Shown here: piece by piece, positions 42,012 to 50,477 of the stretch | How the letters are laid out: each line of letters opens with the position of its first letter | Position numbering within the stretch: position 1 is the stretch's first letter | The notes under the pieces: generated by a model | The model's database searches: none | Seen by the model: the letters and a program-made list of their open reading frames with translations, nothing else | Told to the model about the DNA's origin: nothing | Assembly (NCBI GenBank): GCA_031272775.1 | Contig: JAISTB010000027.1 | Span: 1 to 64,000 of the forward strand | Direction of reading: 5' to 3' | Origin: Fusobacteriaceae bacterium | Lineage (GTDB): Bacteria; Fusobacteriota; Fusobacteriia; Fusobacteriales; Fusobacteriaceae | DNA length: 64,000 nucleotides | Position numbers and translations under genes: made by a program

Positions 42012-43529
42012 ATGGGAAATTATGACGCGAAAGTCCCCCCGATCCGGGAAGCGCGCCTGAAAGCGGGAGATACCTTCGGCGGCGCCCTTTGCGAGCTGAT
42101 GGACTGCTGTCGGGAAGGCTGCCTGATCCAGAAAAACAGAAGTTTCTGGCAAGCGGGCTCCTGTCAGATGAACGGCGCCATGATGATGGCGGGAACCTTG
42201 GAAAAAACCGTGATCGTGAATCACTCACCGGGCGGATGCAGCGCCCAGCTGCATTTTCTGTCTTTCCAGGCCGCAAAAGGCATGGGCAGACGGGGGAAAC
42301 CGAACCTTTCCGTACCATGGCTGTCCACAAACCTGACGGAATCGGACGTCATCGGCGGCGGAGAGAAAAAACTCCTGGAGACCATCGAATACGCCGACAA
42401 GACCTTTCGGCCCGAGCTGATTTTCGTCGTTCTCACCTGCGCCCCCAGCATCATCGGGGACGATCTGGACGAGGTGGTCCAGACGGCCCGGGGGAGGGTC
42501 AACGCGGAAATCGTGAGCCTGCATTGTCCGGGCTTCAAAAGTCGAATTTTCGCCTCGGCCTACGACACTTTCTATCACGGTTTGCTGAAGACGCTGTCTT
42601 TTTCGCCGAAACCCTGGCTTGATTACCGTCCCATTGATGAAAACGCCCCCGACGCCGAGCTGCGCTACGCGGCTTGGGCCTGGCAGAAAGCGCATACGGT
42701 CAATGTCTGGAACGCCACAAGCATCGGATCCGACGACGAAGCCGAAGTCGCAAGGCTCTTGGGGGCTTTGGGGCTCACGACGCGCATCTACGCCGAATAC
42801 GCCTCCAGGGACGAGTTGCGGAAAGTCTCGGAAGCGGCCCTCAATATCAGCATGTGCGACGTCCACGACGATTATATTCTGAAATATCTCGAAGAGGAAT
42901 TCGGTACGCCCTACGTCATCGCGGGGATGCCCATCGGATTCAGGCACACCCGGGAATGGCTTCTTGCCATAGCGGCGCATTTTCATCTGGAACGGCAGGC
43001 GGAAGCCCTGGCCGATTATGAGGAAAAAATCGCGAAGGACGCCATCGCTCCCTATGCCGAAAAAATCAAGGGAAAGCGCGTTTTGATCTACGGCGGCGCG
43101 GTCCGGGCGGGCGTGGAGGCCACGGTCATGGCCGAATTGGGCCTCGAAATCCTCGGTATCCGCACCTACCATTACGACGAGGGCGCCGACGCCGTTTTCA
43201 AGGACGTGGAGCGGCTTTCGCCGGAAGCCACGATTTCCGTGAGCACCCAGCTCTTTGAAATGACGCACCAGATCAAAACGTTGAAACCCGATCTCGTCCT
43301 CTCTCATAACGGCACTCAGGGCTATATGGCCAAGCTGGGCGTCGTATCGGTGCAACTTTTCGATATGGACAAAGTCTTCTTCGGTTATACGGGGATCTTT
43401 CAAATCCTGCGCCGCATCGTCTTTGAGTTTAAAAATACGTCCTACCGCGACAGGTTGTCGAAGCGCATTCGGCTGCCATACAAACAGGCTTATTTTGAAG
43501 GGAACACCTTTCAATATATCAAAAACTAA
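42012..43529 (+). CDS. NifD-like alpha subunit of a nitrogenase-like reductase
   Basis: A 505-residue catalytic-subunit homologue. Cys51 (AGSCQMNGAM), Cys76 (SPGGCSAQLHF) and Cys143 (LTCAPSIIGDD) match the alpha P-cluster ligands. Cys282 (NISMCDVHDDY) is in the place of the nitrogenase cysteine that holds the FeMo-cofactor. The nitrogenase histidine ligand region (YHGFDGF) is replaced by FFGYTGI, so the second cofactor anchor is missing or different. A Cys-rich stretch DCCREGC at 31-37 is extra. The pattern fits a NifB-cluster enzyme that is not a nitrogenase, such as methylthio-alkane reductase, which releases methanethiol from methylthio compounds. Substrate is inferred from neighbours. Confidence 0.88.
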   Translation: MGNYDAKVPPIREARLKAGDTFGGALCELMDCCREGCLIQKNRSFWQAGSCQMNGAMMMAGTLEKTVIVNHSPGGCSAQLHFLSFQAAKGMGRRGKPNLSVPWLSTNLTESDVIGGGEKKLLETIEYADKTFRPELIFVVLTCAPSIIGDDLDEVVQTARGRVNAEIVSLHCPGFKSRIFASAYDTFYHGLLKTLSFSPKPWLDYRPIDENAPDAELRYAAWAWQKAHTVNVWNATSIGSDDEAEVARLLGALGLTTRIYAEYASRDELRKVSEAALNISMCDVHDDYILKYLEEEFGTPYVIAGMPIGFRHTREWLLAIAAHFHLERQAEALADYEEKIAKDAIAPYAEKIKGKRVLIYGGAVRAGVEATVMAELGLEILGIRTYHYDEGADAVFKDVERLSPEATISVSTQLFEMTHQIKTLKPDLVLSHNGTQGYMAKLGVVSVQLFDMDKVFFGYTGIFQILRRIVFEFKNTSYRDRLSKRIRLPYKQAYFEGNTFQYIKN

Positions 43530-43552
43530 AAATTTTCAAGGAGGTTTGATCT

Positions 43553-44572
43553 ATGCATGTATCAAGAAAAGGCATTTTCAAGTGGATTCTGACGTTCGTT
43601 TTGCTGTTTTCGCTTACGGTGACTTCCGTCATGGGAAATGCCGCGAAAAAAAATTGGGGCAAAATCGATATCGTCGGAAAGAGTGGATCCCTGTGCGCGT
43701 CCCCGACCTACATCGCCTATGAAAACGGCTATTTTGCCGAGGAAGGTTTTGACGTGACGCTGATCACGGCCGACGGAGAAACCCGCAAAGTGGGTTTGAA
43801 CAACGGCACATTGCCCCTCACCAACACGGATTTCCAGTTTTTGCCGCCTATTGAACAGGGCTTGAAATTCAGCGTTGTGGACGGCCTTCACTACGGTTGT
43901 ATCTCCATCGTGGTCCGGGGCGATTCGCCGATCAAAAGCGTGGCCGATCTAAAAGGAAAGAAAATCGGCGTCGACGAACTCGGCAGTTCTCCCTTCCAGG
44001 TGACCGCTTCTTGGCTGGCGTTGAACGATATCAACGTCAAGGGGGACGTGGAAATCGTGCCCTTCGGCTCCGACGGCAATCTGCAGATCCAGGCGCTGAA
44101 AAACGGCGAAATCGACGCGGCGGCCCTCTGGGATCCCTTCGGAACCGTGGCCGAACAGCGGGAAGGATTCAGAAAACTCTTCGATCTCGGAACCCATCCG
44201 GATTTTGCCGGAAAATACTGCTGCTTCCTTTTTGCCTCGGATAAAGTGCTCGAGGAGGAACCCGAAAAGATCGCGTCTCTTCTCCGGGCCTATCACAAGG
44301 CTCAGGATTGGATCGCGAAAAATCCCGAAGCGGCGGCGAAAATTGTCATCGACAAAAAATATGTTTCCACCGGCAACTATGAGTTGGCCACGACGCTGCT
44401 CAAGAGTTACCAGTACCCGACCTATGAGGATAGAAAGGCCGGAAAGACGACCCTTGAGCAGGACCTTGACTATTTTGTAACGATTCTCTCGAAGATCGGC
44501 TTCCTGAAGACGCAGGATCCCGGCGGATTCGCCAAGAAAATTTACCGGAAAGTGGACACGAGGGACTATTAA
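43553..44572 (+). CDS. SsuA/TauA/NMT1-type ABC substrate-binding protein
   Basis: A 339-residue exported binding protein with a Sec signal peptide (about 1-29, ending VMGNA). The mature part begins KNWGKIDIVGKSGSLCASPTY and has the NMT1/SsuA layout: EEGFDVTLITADG, DSPIKSVADLKGKKIGVDE and the late AALWDPFG motif. Relatives bind alkanesulfonates, taurine, nitrate or pyrimidine precursors. There is no lipobox, so it would be periplasmic, in keeping with an outer membrane. AAGGAGG precedes the start, and it follows the NifD-like gene by 23 bases. Probable role: supply of the organosulfur substrate. Confidence 0.88.
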   Translation: MHVSRKGIFKWILTFVLLFSLTVTSVMGNAAKKNWGKIDIVGKSGSLCASPTYIAYENGYFAEEGFDVTLITADGETRKVGLNNGTLPLTNTDFQFLPPIEQGLKFSVVDGLHYGCISIVVRGDSPIKSVADLKGKKIGVDELGSSPFQVTASWLALNDINVKGDVEIVPFGSDGNLQIQALKNGEIDAAALWDPFGTVAEQREGFRKLFDLGTHPDFAGKYCCFLFASDKVLEEEPEKIASLLRAYHKAQDWIAKNPEAAAKIVIDKKYVSTGNYELATTLLKSYQYPTYEDRKAGKTTLEQDLDYFVTILSKIGFLKTQDPGGFAKKIYRKVDTRDY

Positions 44573-44617
44573 ATTTGCGCGCGGAGACTTGTTTTATCTT
44601 ATTCGCAGAAATACCCT

Positions 44618-44650
44618 GTGCGTGGCGGCCCCTCCGGGGCCGCCACGCAC
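44618..44650 (+). repeat. 15-pair perfect hairpin between binding protein and permease genes
   Basis: GTGCGTGGCGGCCCC (44618-44632), loop TCC, GGGGCCGCCACGCAC (44636-44650). It is followed by AAAAAA, not T, so it is not a plus-strand intrinsic terminator. It may protect the 3' end of the binding-protein mRNA and so favour its excess over the membrane subunits. Confidence 0.7.
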
Positions 44651-44662
44651 AAAAAAGAACTT

Positions 44663-44695
44663 GGTCGGTCGCGGGCCGCAGGCCCGCCACCGACC
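44663..44695 (+). repeat. second long hairpin, same intergenic gap
   Basis: GGTCGGT-C-GCGGGCC (44663-44677), loop GCA, GGCCCGC-C-ACCGACC (44681-44695): 14 pairs with one C-C mismatch. It has no U-tract. Only 12 bases separate it from the first hairpin; the stems are different sequences. Confidence 0.7.
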
Positions 44696-44758
44696 CGGAA
44701 ACGGGACGGAATTTACTGCCTCCCTGTCGGAAATTAAAGACTTGAAAGAGGTTATGGC

Positions 44759-45730
44759 ATGAAAAAAAACAAAAATAGTTATCGTTTACGAATAGGCTTG
44801 ACCATTTTGGGTTTCGCGCTGGCGGAAATCACAAGTTTTGTCCTGCCGACGATACAGGAGGACGTGGACGACCGGGTCTACCGCGCCGTACTCGCGGGGC
44901 TCATCATATTTTTCGTCGCGAGCGGAATCCGTGCGGGATTTACACCCATGAGGCGGGCGCGATATGAAAAACGCGCCCCCTTTCGCTTTGTCCTCGGCCT
45001 GATCCTCGCGGCCTGGGATATTTTGAGCGCGAAAACAGGCATTTTTCCGCTCCCGTTTTTTCCGAGTCCGTCCAAAATCCTCTCGGTCTTTCTGACGGAC
45101 AGGGATTTTATGATCCAGAACTTGTTTTTCTCATTGAAACTCTATTTTTCGGGATTTTTGAGCGGCGTCCTCATGGGGGTGGGAACGGGAATTCTGATCG
45201 GCTGGTTCCCGAAAGTAAACTATTGGGTCATGCCTGTCATGCGGATTACCGGGGTTATCCCCGCCGTAGCCTGGATCCCGGTGGCCCTGACCATCTTCCG
45301 CTCCGGCTTTGTGACAGGCTCCTTTCTCATTGCCATGTGCGCGTGGTTTCCGATCGGATTCCAAACCGCAAGCGGCATGCAACGGACGGAAAAAATCTAT
45401 TTTGAGGCGGCAAAAACCATCGGCGGGGGGAGTCTGTACCAATTGTTCAACGTCGCGCTTCCCAACGCCATGCCCGCCGTGTTTACGGGAATCAGCACCG
45501 CCAACGGCCTCGCCTTCACGACGCTCGTCATCAGCGAAATGCTGGGGGCAAAAGGGGGGCTCGGGTATTATATCAACTGGGCCAAGGCCTGGGCGGAATA
45601 TTATAAAGTCTACGCGGCGATTATCGTAATGGCCGTCATGTTCTCCCTGATCTTAAAAGGGATAAATTTGATCAAAGATCGTGTACTCATTTGGCAAAAG
45701 GGATTGGTGAACGCAATCGATGAATCTTAA
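44759..45730 (+). CDS. SsuC/TauC-type ABC transporter permease
   Basis: A 323-residue inner-membrane permease. Residues about 11-60 add two hydrophobic segments before the usual six-span core, a longer N-terminus than standard SsuC. The coupling region reads FEAAKTIGGGSLYQLFNVALPNAMPAV, the EAA motif of this family. AAAGAGG precedes the start. It overlaps the ATPase gene by 11 bases. Together with the binding protein and ATPase it forms one importer of the nitrate/sulfonate/taurine class. Confidence 0.9.
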   Translation: MKKNKNSYRLRIGLTILGFALAEITSFVLPTIQEDVDDRVYRAVLAGLIIFFVASGIRAGFTPMRRARYEKRAPFRFVLGLILAAWDILSAKTGIFPLPFFPSPSKILSVFLTDRDFMIQNLFFSLKLYFSGFLSGVLMGVGTGILIGWFPKVNYWVMPVMRITGVIPAVAWIPVALTIFRSGFVTGSFLIAMCAWFPIGFQTASGMQRTEKIYFEAAKTIGGGSLYQLFNVALPNAMPAVFTGISTANGLAFTTLVISEMLGAKGGLGYYINWAKAWAEYYKVYAAIIVMAVMFSLILKGINLIKDRVLIWQKGLVNAIDES

Positions 45731-46499
45731 CGCAATTGACATTCGTAACGTGTCCCAGCGCTTTACCGGCGTCGCCGGAGAAGAAGTGAACGTCCTGCGG
45801 GACATCAATTTACAGATCCGGAAAGGGGAATTTCTCTCGATCATCGGCCCCAGCGGCTGCGGAAAAACGACGTTGCTGCGGCTGATCGCGGGCCTGGCTT
45901 CGCCCCTCGGCGGAACGCTCACGGAAGGAGACGCGCCCATTACGGGACCTTCGCCCGATCGCGGCTATGTCTTTCAGCAAAACGGGCTTTTTCCCTGGCT
46001 GACTGTGGAGAAAAACATCGCGGCGGGGCTCAAAGCGCGCAAAGTATACGCCAAAGAAAAGCGCCACGTTAAAAAATATATAGAATTAGTAGGTCTTTCA
46101 GGCTTTGAGGGAGCATACCCGCATCAGATCAGCGGCGGCATGGCGCAACGGGCGGCCATTGCCAGATCGCTCATCAACGAACCGACGGTTCTTCTGTTGG
46201 ACGAACCTCTGGGGGCCCTCGACAGCTTCACGCGAATGAATCTGCAGGAAGAATTGCTGCGCCTTTGGCGCGACAAAGGAAATACCATGATCATGGTCAC
46301 CCACGACATCGACGAAGCCGTTTATCTGAGCAATCGCATCGTGGTTATGACCCCGCGGCCGGGGCAAATCGCCAAAATCATCGACGTCCCCATGGGATAT
46401 CCGAGAAACCGGGCGTCTGCGGATTTTACGCGGCTGCGGACGCAAATCCTGACTTTTTTGAACTATGCCCACGAGACACAGCCGGAGTACGCGCTGTGA
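45720..46499 (+). CDS. SsuB/TauB-type ABC transporter ATPase
   Basis: A 259-residue ATPase. Walker A GPSGCGKTTLL, Q-loop VFQQNGLFPW, signature ISGGMAQRAAIARSL, Walker B LLLDEPLGALD and switch VTHDIDEAV are all intact. The C-terminal MTPRPGQIAKIIDV segment is typical of nitrate/sulfonate/taurine ATPases. It is the last gene of the operon and converges on tnaA with only 12 bases between; a small GAGGG/CCCTC hairpin lies at 46498-46511. Confidence 0.92.
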   Translation: MNLNAIDIRNVSQRFTGVAGEEVNVLRDINLQIRKGEFLSIIGPSGCGKTTLLRLIAGLASPLGGTLTEGDAPITGPSPDRGYVFQQNGLFPWLTVEKNIAAGLKARKVYAKEKRHVKKYIELVGLSGFEGAYPHQISGGMAQRAAIARSLINEPTVLLLDEPLGALDSFTRMNLQEELLRLWRDKGNTMIMVTHDIDEAVYLSNRIVVMTPRPGQIAKIIDVPMGYPRNRASADFTRLRTQILTFLNYAHETQPEYAL

Positions 46500-46511
46500 G
46501 GGAGGTCCCTC

Positions 46512-47900
46512 TCATTCGATCGGTTCCAGATGCGCCTGGAAATGTCTCAGAATAGGCGGTTCCCAAGTGATTTTGTACCCCCGCTTGATGGCGGCGGCTC
46601 TCTTTTTGATTTCGATCAGGGCGTCGGCGATAACGTCCATATGGGCCTGAGTATAGACCCGGCGGGGAATGGCTAGCCGACTGAATTCAAAGTCCGCGCG
46701 GAGCTGTTTTCCCGTATCGGGATCGTTTCCGAGCATATAGGAGCCGATTTCGCTCGTTCGGATCCCCGCTTCCTTGTAGAGCTCGACGCCCAGGGTCTGT
46801 CCCGGAAATTCATACCAGGGAATGTGGGGAAACAGTTTAGCCGCGTCCACAAATACGCCGTGACCGCCAGGGGGCGATTGATACTCAATTCCGGCGTCAT
46901 CGAGACGGGAGGCGAGATATTCGACCTGACCGATCCGGTATTTCAGAAAATCTTCGTCGAGTCCCTCGTAGAGGCCCGTGGCCAATGTCTCCAAATCCCT
47001 TCCGTTCAGCCCGCCGTAGGTATAAAAACCCTCGTAGGAAATGCAGGCGGCCTTGATCTTCAGGATCAGATCGGGATCGTCTTTCCGGATGCCGATCAAG
47101 CCGCCCATATTGACGATCGTATCTTTCTTGGCGGACATCGTAAAGGCGTCGGCGTAGCCGAAAAATTCCCGGACGATTTCCTTGATGCTTTTTTCCTGAT
47201 AACCGGCCTCGTCCCTTTTGATAAAATAGGCGTTTTCCGCGTACCGGGCGGCGTCGATATCGAGAAGAATGCGGTATTTTTTGCAGATTTCCGCGACTTC
47301 CCGCATATTCTTCATGGAGACGGGCTGCCCGCCGGCTGAATTATTCGTTATGGTCATAACGACGATCGCCACATTTTCAGGACCTTTTTCGAGGATGGTC
47401 TTCTCCAGAAGGGCCACGTCCATATTCCCTTTGAACGGCGCCCGCCTGGAGGGAATTTTTGCTTCCTGAACGACGCAGTCTATGCAGCGGCCTCCCGCCA
47501 GCTCCACATGGGCCCGGGTCGTATCGAAGAACATATTGGAGATCGCGAATTTCCCCTTGGTCAGCAGAACCGGGAACAGAACTTTTTCCGCGGCCCTCCC
47601 CTGATGCACAGGCTGGATATAGTCATAGCCGAAGATGTCCCTGGCGGCGTCCATCAGCCGAAAATAGCTGGACGCGCCGGCATAGGCCTCGTCACCCAGC
47701 ATGAGGGCCGACCATTGATGGGAACTCATGGCGTTTGTCCCCGAATCCGTCAAGAGGTCGATATATACGTCTTTTCCCTCGATATTGAACAAATTGTAAT
47801 GCGCTTTCCGGATTTTCTCTTCCCTTTCCTCCCGCGTCAGCATCTTGATGGGCTCCACCATTTTGATCCGAAACGGCTCAGCCACGTATTTTCTTGCCAT
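46512..47900 (-). CDS. tnaA: tryptophanase
   Basis: A 462-residue PLP beta-eliminating lyase that splits tryptophan to indole, pyruvate and ammonia. MSAKKD (Lys259) holds the cofactor. It must be told from tyrosine phenol-lyase: [11 protein letters not shown] has Ile where tyrosine phenol-lyase has its substrate-binding arginine, and the C-terminal ILRHFQAHL keeps the tryptophanase-specific histidine, so tryptophanase is favoured. HQGRAAE replaces the common HQGRGAE. AAAGGAGG precedes the ATG. No TnaC-like leader with Trp codons is present. Besides Trp, such enzymes attack cysteine and serine, so some link to sulfur metabolism is possible. Confidence 0.9.
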   Translation of the reverse strand: MARKYVAEPFRIKMVEPIKMLTREEREEKIRKAHYNLFNIEGKDVYIDLLTDSGTNAMSSHQWSALMLGDEAYAGASSYFRLMDAARDIFGYDYIQPVHQGRAAEKVLFPVLLTKGKFAISNMFFDTTRAHVELAGGRCIDCVVQEAKIPSRRAPFKGNMDVALLEKTILEKGPENVAIVVMTITNNSAGGQPVSMKNMREVAEICKKYRILLDIDAARYAENAYFIKRDEAGYQEKSIKEIVREFFGYADAFTMSAKKDTIVNMGGLIGIRKDDPDLILKIKAACISYEGFYTYGGLNGRDLETLATGLYEGLDEDFLKYRIGQVEYLASRLDDAGIEYQSPPGGHGVFVDAAKLFPHIPWYEFPGQTLGVELYKEAGIRTSEIGSYMLGNDPDTGKQLRADFEFSRLAIPRRVYTQAHMDVIADALIEIKKRAAAIKRGYKITWEPPILRHFQAHLEPIE

Positions 47901-47969
47901 TATGCCCTCCTTTGTAAAAAATATGTTCCGATTTTGCGGATTTTATTCCATAACAAACCCTTCAATACT

Positions 47970-47998
47970 AAAATACAACACTTTTTTCGATTTGTCTA
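47970..47998 (-). promoter_or_regulatory. sigma-70-type promoter of tnaA
   Basis: On the minus strand TAGACA (47998-47993), 17 bases, TATTTT (47975-47970), about 70 bases before the start codon. Confidence 0.55.
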
Positions 47999-48046
47999 CC
48001 GCTTTATGAAAGAAATACGCGGAAAATTTGTCCCGCCAAAAAAATC

Positions 48047-48075
48047 TTAACCTTTCCTCGAATTCGTGGTATAAT
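48047..48075 (+). promoter_or_regulatory. sigma-70-type promoter of accBC
   Basis: TTAACC (48047-48052), 17 bases, TATAAT (48070-48075), 58 bases before the accB start. Confidence 0.6.
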
Positions 48076-48133
48076 ACTCCATATGCAAAGGGCTTGCAAT
48101 TTTTCATTTGCCGGAAAAAAGAAAGGGAGAAAA

Positions 48134-48574
48134 ATGGAAAAAAAAGAGAAACGGGACCTCATTGAGGATCTCATGGAAATCATGCGGGACAAGAACCTGA
48201 CGGAACTCTCCTATACCGGGGGTAATCTTTCGGTCACGCTCAAGGGAAGCGGGATTCCTCCGAAGGAAAAAGCCGCCGCGCCCGCCAAAAAAGAAACAAC
48301 CACGGAAAAAGACAAGGGAAATCCGGACATGGGCGCGAAAGTCGTCCGCTCCGAAAATATCGGTCTCTTTTTTTATGAGACGCCCGAAATGCCTTCGCGG
48401 ATCGCGGTCGGTAAGACCATCGAAGCCGGAGACGCCATCGGCTACATCATCACGCTGGGCGTCAAAAATACCGTCAAGTCCGAATACGCGGGAACCATCG
48501 CCGAGATCTGCGTCGCCAACGGCGCGCCCGTAGACTACGGACGGATCCTGCTCCGGATCCGGGAGGGGGAGTAA
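48134..48574 (+). CDS. accB: AccB-like biotinyl/lipoyl-domain protein lacking the usual biotinylation motif
   Basis: A 146-residue protein from the ATG at 48134 behind AAAGGGAG. Residues 1-40 resemble AccB N-termini, a Lys/Ala/Pro linker follows, and residues 70-146 fold as a biotinyl domain ([20 protein letters not shown], and the [20 protein letters not shown] half). The biotin site EAMKM is replaced by TLGVKNT (Lys111 may or may not align with the biotinyl lysine). Gene order (accB-accC) says it is the acetyl-CoA carboxylase carrier, but modification by biotin ligase is doubtful or needs a relaxed motif. accA and accD are not in the window. Confidence 0.8.
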   Translation: MEKKEKRDLIEDLMEIMRDKNLTELSYTGGNLSVTLKGSGIPPKEKAAAPAKKETTTEKDKGNPDMGAKVVRSENIGLFFYETPEMPSRIAVGKTIEAGDAIGYIITLGVKNTVKSEYAGTIAEICVANGAPVDYGRILLRIREGE

Positions 48575-48575
48575 T

Positions 48576-49925
48576 ATGTTTCGCAAAATATTGATCGCCA
48601 ACAGGGGCGAAATCGCGGTCAGGATCATCCGCGCCGCCAAAGAGTTGGGAATCGCCACGGTGGCCGTCTATTCCGAAGCCGACCGGGACAGCCTCCATGT
48701 GCGCTACGCCGATGAAGCCATCTGCCTCGGCGGCATGTCGGGCCAGGATTCCTACCTCAAGATCCCCAGCATCATGTCGGCCGCCGAGATCACCGGCGCC
48801 GACGCCATCCATCCGGGCTACGGATTTCTCTCGGAAAATACGCAATTCGCGGAAATTTGCGATATGTACCACATCGCTTTTATCGGGCCGAGAGCCGAAT
48901 GTATCGCCAAAATGGGCGACAAAGCCACCGCCCGCGCCACGGCCATCGCCTGCGGCGTTCCGGTAACGCCCGGGACGGGGATCGTGAAAACCCCCGCCGA
49001 GGCGGAAAAACTGATTGAGGAAAAAATCGGCTGGCCCGTTATGATCAAGGCCACGGCCGGAGGCGGCGGCAAAGGCATGCGGATCGCCTGGAACGCCGAA
49101 GAGCTGGAACCCGCCATGTTGGCGGCCCAGGGCGAGGCCGGCGCCGCTTTCGGAAACCCCGACGTCTATATCGAAAAATATCTCGCCAATCCGCGCCATA
49201 TCGAGATCCAAATCCTGGGCGACAGCCACGGGAACGTGATCTACCTCGGCGAACGGGATTGTTCGATCCAGCGGCGGCATCAGAAGCTGATCGAGGAGGC
49301 CCCGGCCTTTTCGCTCCCCGCCGATATGCGCAACAAAATGGGCATGGCGGCCGTGGCGCTGGCTAAAGCCATCCGCTATGATTCTGCGGGGACGCTGGAG
49401 TTCCTCGTGGACCATGACCGGGACTTCTACTTTATGGAGATGAATACGCGGGTCCAGGTGGAGCATACGGTGACGGAAATGATCACAGGCCTTGACATCA
49501 TCAAGCTCCAGATCCAGATCGCGGCCGGGGCGAGGCTCAACATCAACCAGAGCGATATTGTCCTGACCGGGCACGCCATCGAGTGCAGGATCAACGCCGA
49601 AGATCCGGAAAACGACTTTCTCCCCTCGCCGGGCGTGCTGGAAAAATTCATCCTGCCGGGCGGAAACGGCGTCCGGGTCGACACCCACTCCTACCAGGGC
49701 TATGAGATCTCCCCCTGGTACGACTCCATGATCGGAAAGCTCATCACCTACGGCGTGGACCGCGACGAGGCCATCGCCAAGATGCGGCGGGCTCTCGGGG
49801 AATTTGTGATCGAGGGCATCGAGACCACGATCCCCTTCCATCTGGACGTCCTCAACAATGATCTCTACCTCGCGGGAAAAACTTCGACCAATTTCATTGA
49901 AGAAAATTTTTCCGCAAAAAGTTAA
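48576..49925 (+). CDS. accC: biotin carboxylase subunit of acetyl-CoA carboxylase
   Basis: A 449-residue biotin carboxylase that carboxylates biotin on the carrier with ATP and bicarbonate. Signatures are [16 protein letters not shown] at the N-terminus, the glycine-rich ATP lid [42 protein letters not shown] with the metal-binding glutamates, and the late [10 protein letters not shown]. It starts one base after accB ends. The enzyme itself looks fully active, in contrast to the odd carrier upstream. Confidence 0.96.
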   Translation: MFRKILIANRGEIAVRIIRAAKELGIATVAVYSEADRDSLHVRYADEAICLGGMSGQDSYLKIPSIMSAAEITGADAIHPGYGFLSENTQFAEICDMYHIAFIGPRAECIAKMGDKATARATAIACGVPVTPGTGIVKTPAEAEKLIEEKIGWPVMIKATAGGGGKGMRIAWNAEELEPAMLAAQGEAGAAFGNPDVYIEKYLANPRHIEIQILGDSHGNVIYLGERDCSIQRRHQKLIEEAPAFSLPADMRNKMGMAAVALAKAIRYDSAGTLEFLVDHDRDFYFMEMNTRVQVEHTVTEMITGLDIIKLQIQIAAGARLNINQSDIVLTGHAIECRINAEDPENDFLPSPGVLEKFILPGGNGVRVDTHSYQGYEISPWYDSMIGKLITYGVDRDEAIAKMRRALGEFVIEGIETTIPFHLDVLNNDLYLAGKTSTNFIEENFSAKS

Positions 49926-49932
49926 ATCTTAC

Positions 49933-49962
49933 TTGCCAGAATATCGTTTTATGCTGTATAAT
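49933..49962 (+). promoter_or_regulatory. sigma-70-type promoter of asp23-amaP-nusB
   Basis: TTGCCA (49933-49938), 18 bases, TATAAT (49957-49962), 55 bases before asp23. Confidence 0.65.
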
Positions 49963-50017
49963 GGAGAAAAGACAGAAAAATCTCTGAACACGCGGAAAGA
50001 ATCTACGGAGGTGTAGT

Positions 50018-50428
50018 ATGAGCGAACTGGGAAATATCAAAATCGCGGATGACGTGGTGAAAACCATTGCCGCCAAGGCCGCGGGCGACGTCAAGGGCGT
50101 CTATAAACTGGCGGGCGGCGGTCTCGAAGAAGTCGGCATGAAATTTTTGGGCAAAAAGCGCCAGACAAACGGGATCAAAGTGGAAATCGGGGAAAAGGAC
50201 TGCAAGGTCGAGGTCTTTATCATCGTGGAATACGGCCATCCCATTTCCGTCGTCGCCAAAGAGGTTCAGCAGGCGGTATTGGGGGCCATCTCCGACCTCT
50301 GCGGGCTCAATGTGGCCGAAGTCAACGTCTACGTCCAGGACGTCAAGATCAAAAGTGACGACGAACCCAAAGAAGAAGCCATTACAAACGAATCATCCAA
50401 TCCGGAGGAAACAGGCGGGGAAGACTGA
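50018..50428 (+). CDS. Asp23/Gls24-family envelope stress protein
   Basis: A 136-residue Asp23 (DUF322) protein. Marks are IKIADDVVKTIAAKAAGDVKGVYKL and VEVFIIVEYGHPISVVAKEVQQAV. Members form membrane-associated networks held by AmaP and respond to envelope or alkaline stress. The acidic C-terminal tail ends in EETGGED. It precedes the AmaP-like gene by 49 bases. Confidence 0.92.
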   Translation: MSELGNIKIADDVVKTIAAKAAGDVKGVYKLAGGGLEEVGMKFLGKKRQTNGIKVEIGEKDCKVEVFIIVEYGHPISVVAKEVQQAVLGAISDLCGLNVAEVNVYVQDVKIKSDDEPKEEAITNESSNPEETGGED

Positions 50429-50477
50429 GCGCGACCTCTGCCCATGTGCGCCGGACAACTATTGAGGAGGCTGTTTT

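Noticed and set aside
37640-43529. True nitrogenase (N2 fixation) genes
   Set aside because: No nifE, nifN, nifV or nif regulators are present, the cofactor histidine is replaced, and the surroundings are sulfur genes.
46512-47900. Tyrosine phenol-lyase
   Set aside because: The residue pattern in EIGSYMLG and the histidine in LRHF match tryptophanase rather than tyrosine phenol-lyase.
47901-48060. TnaC-type Trp leader ahead of tnaA
   Set aside because: No short ORF with a Trp codon and a ribosome site was found in the minus-strand leader.
48474-49841. 455-codon open frame on the minus strand
   Set aside because: It is the mirror of accC, whose biotin carboxylase motifs are unmistakable.
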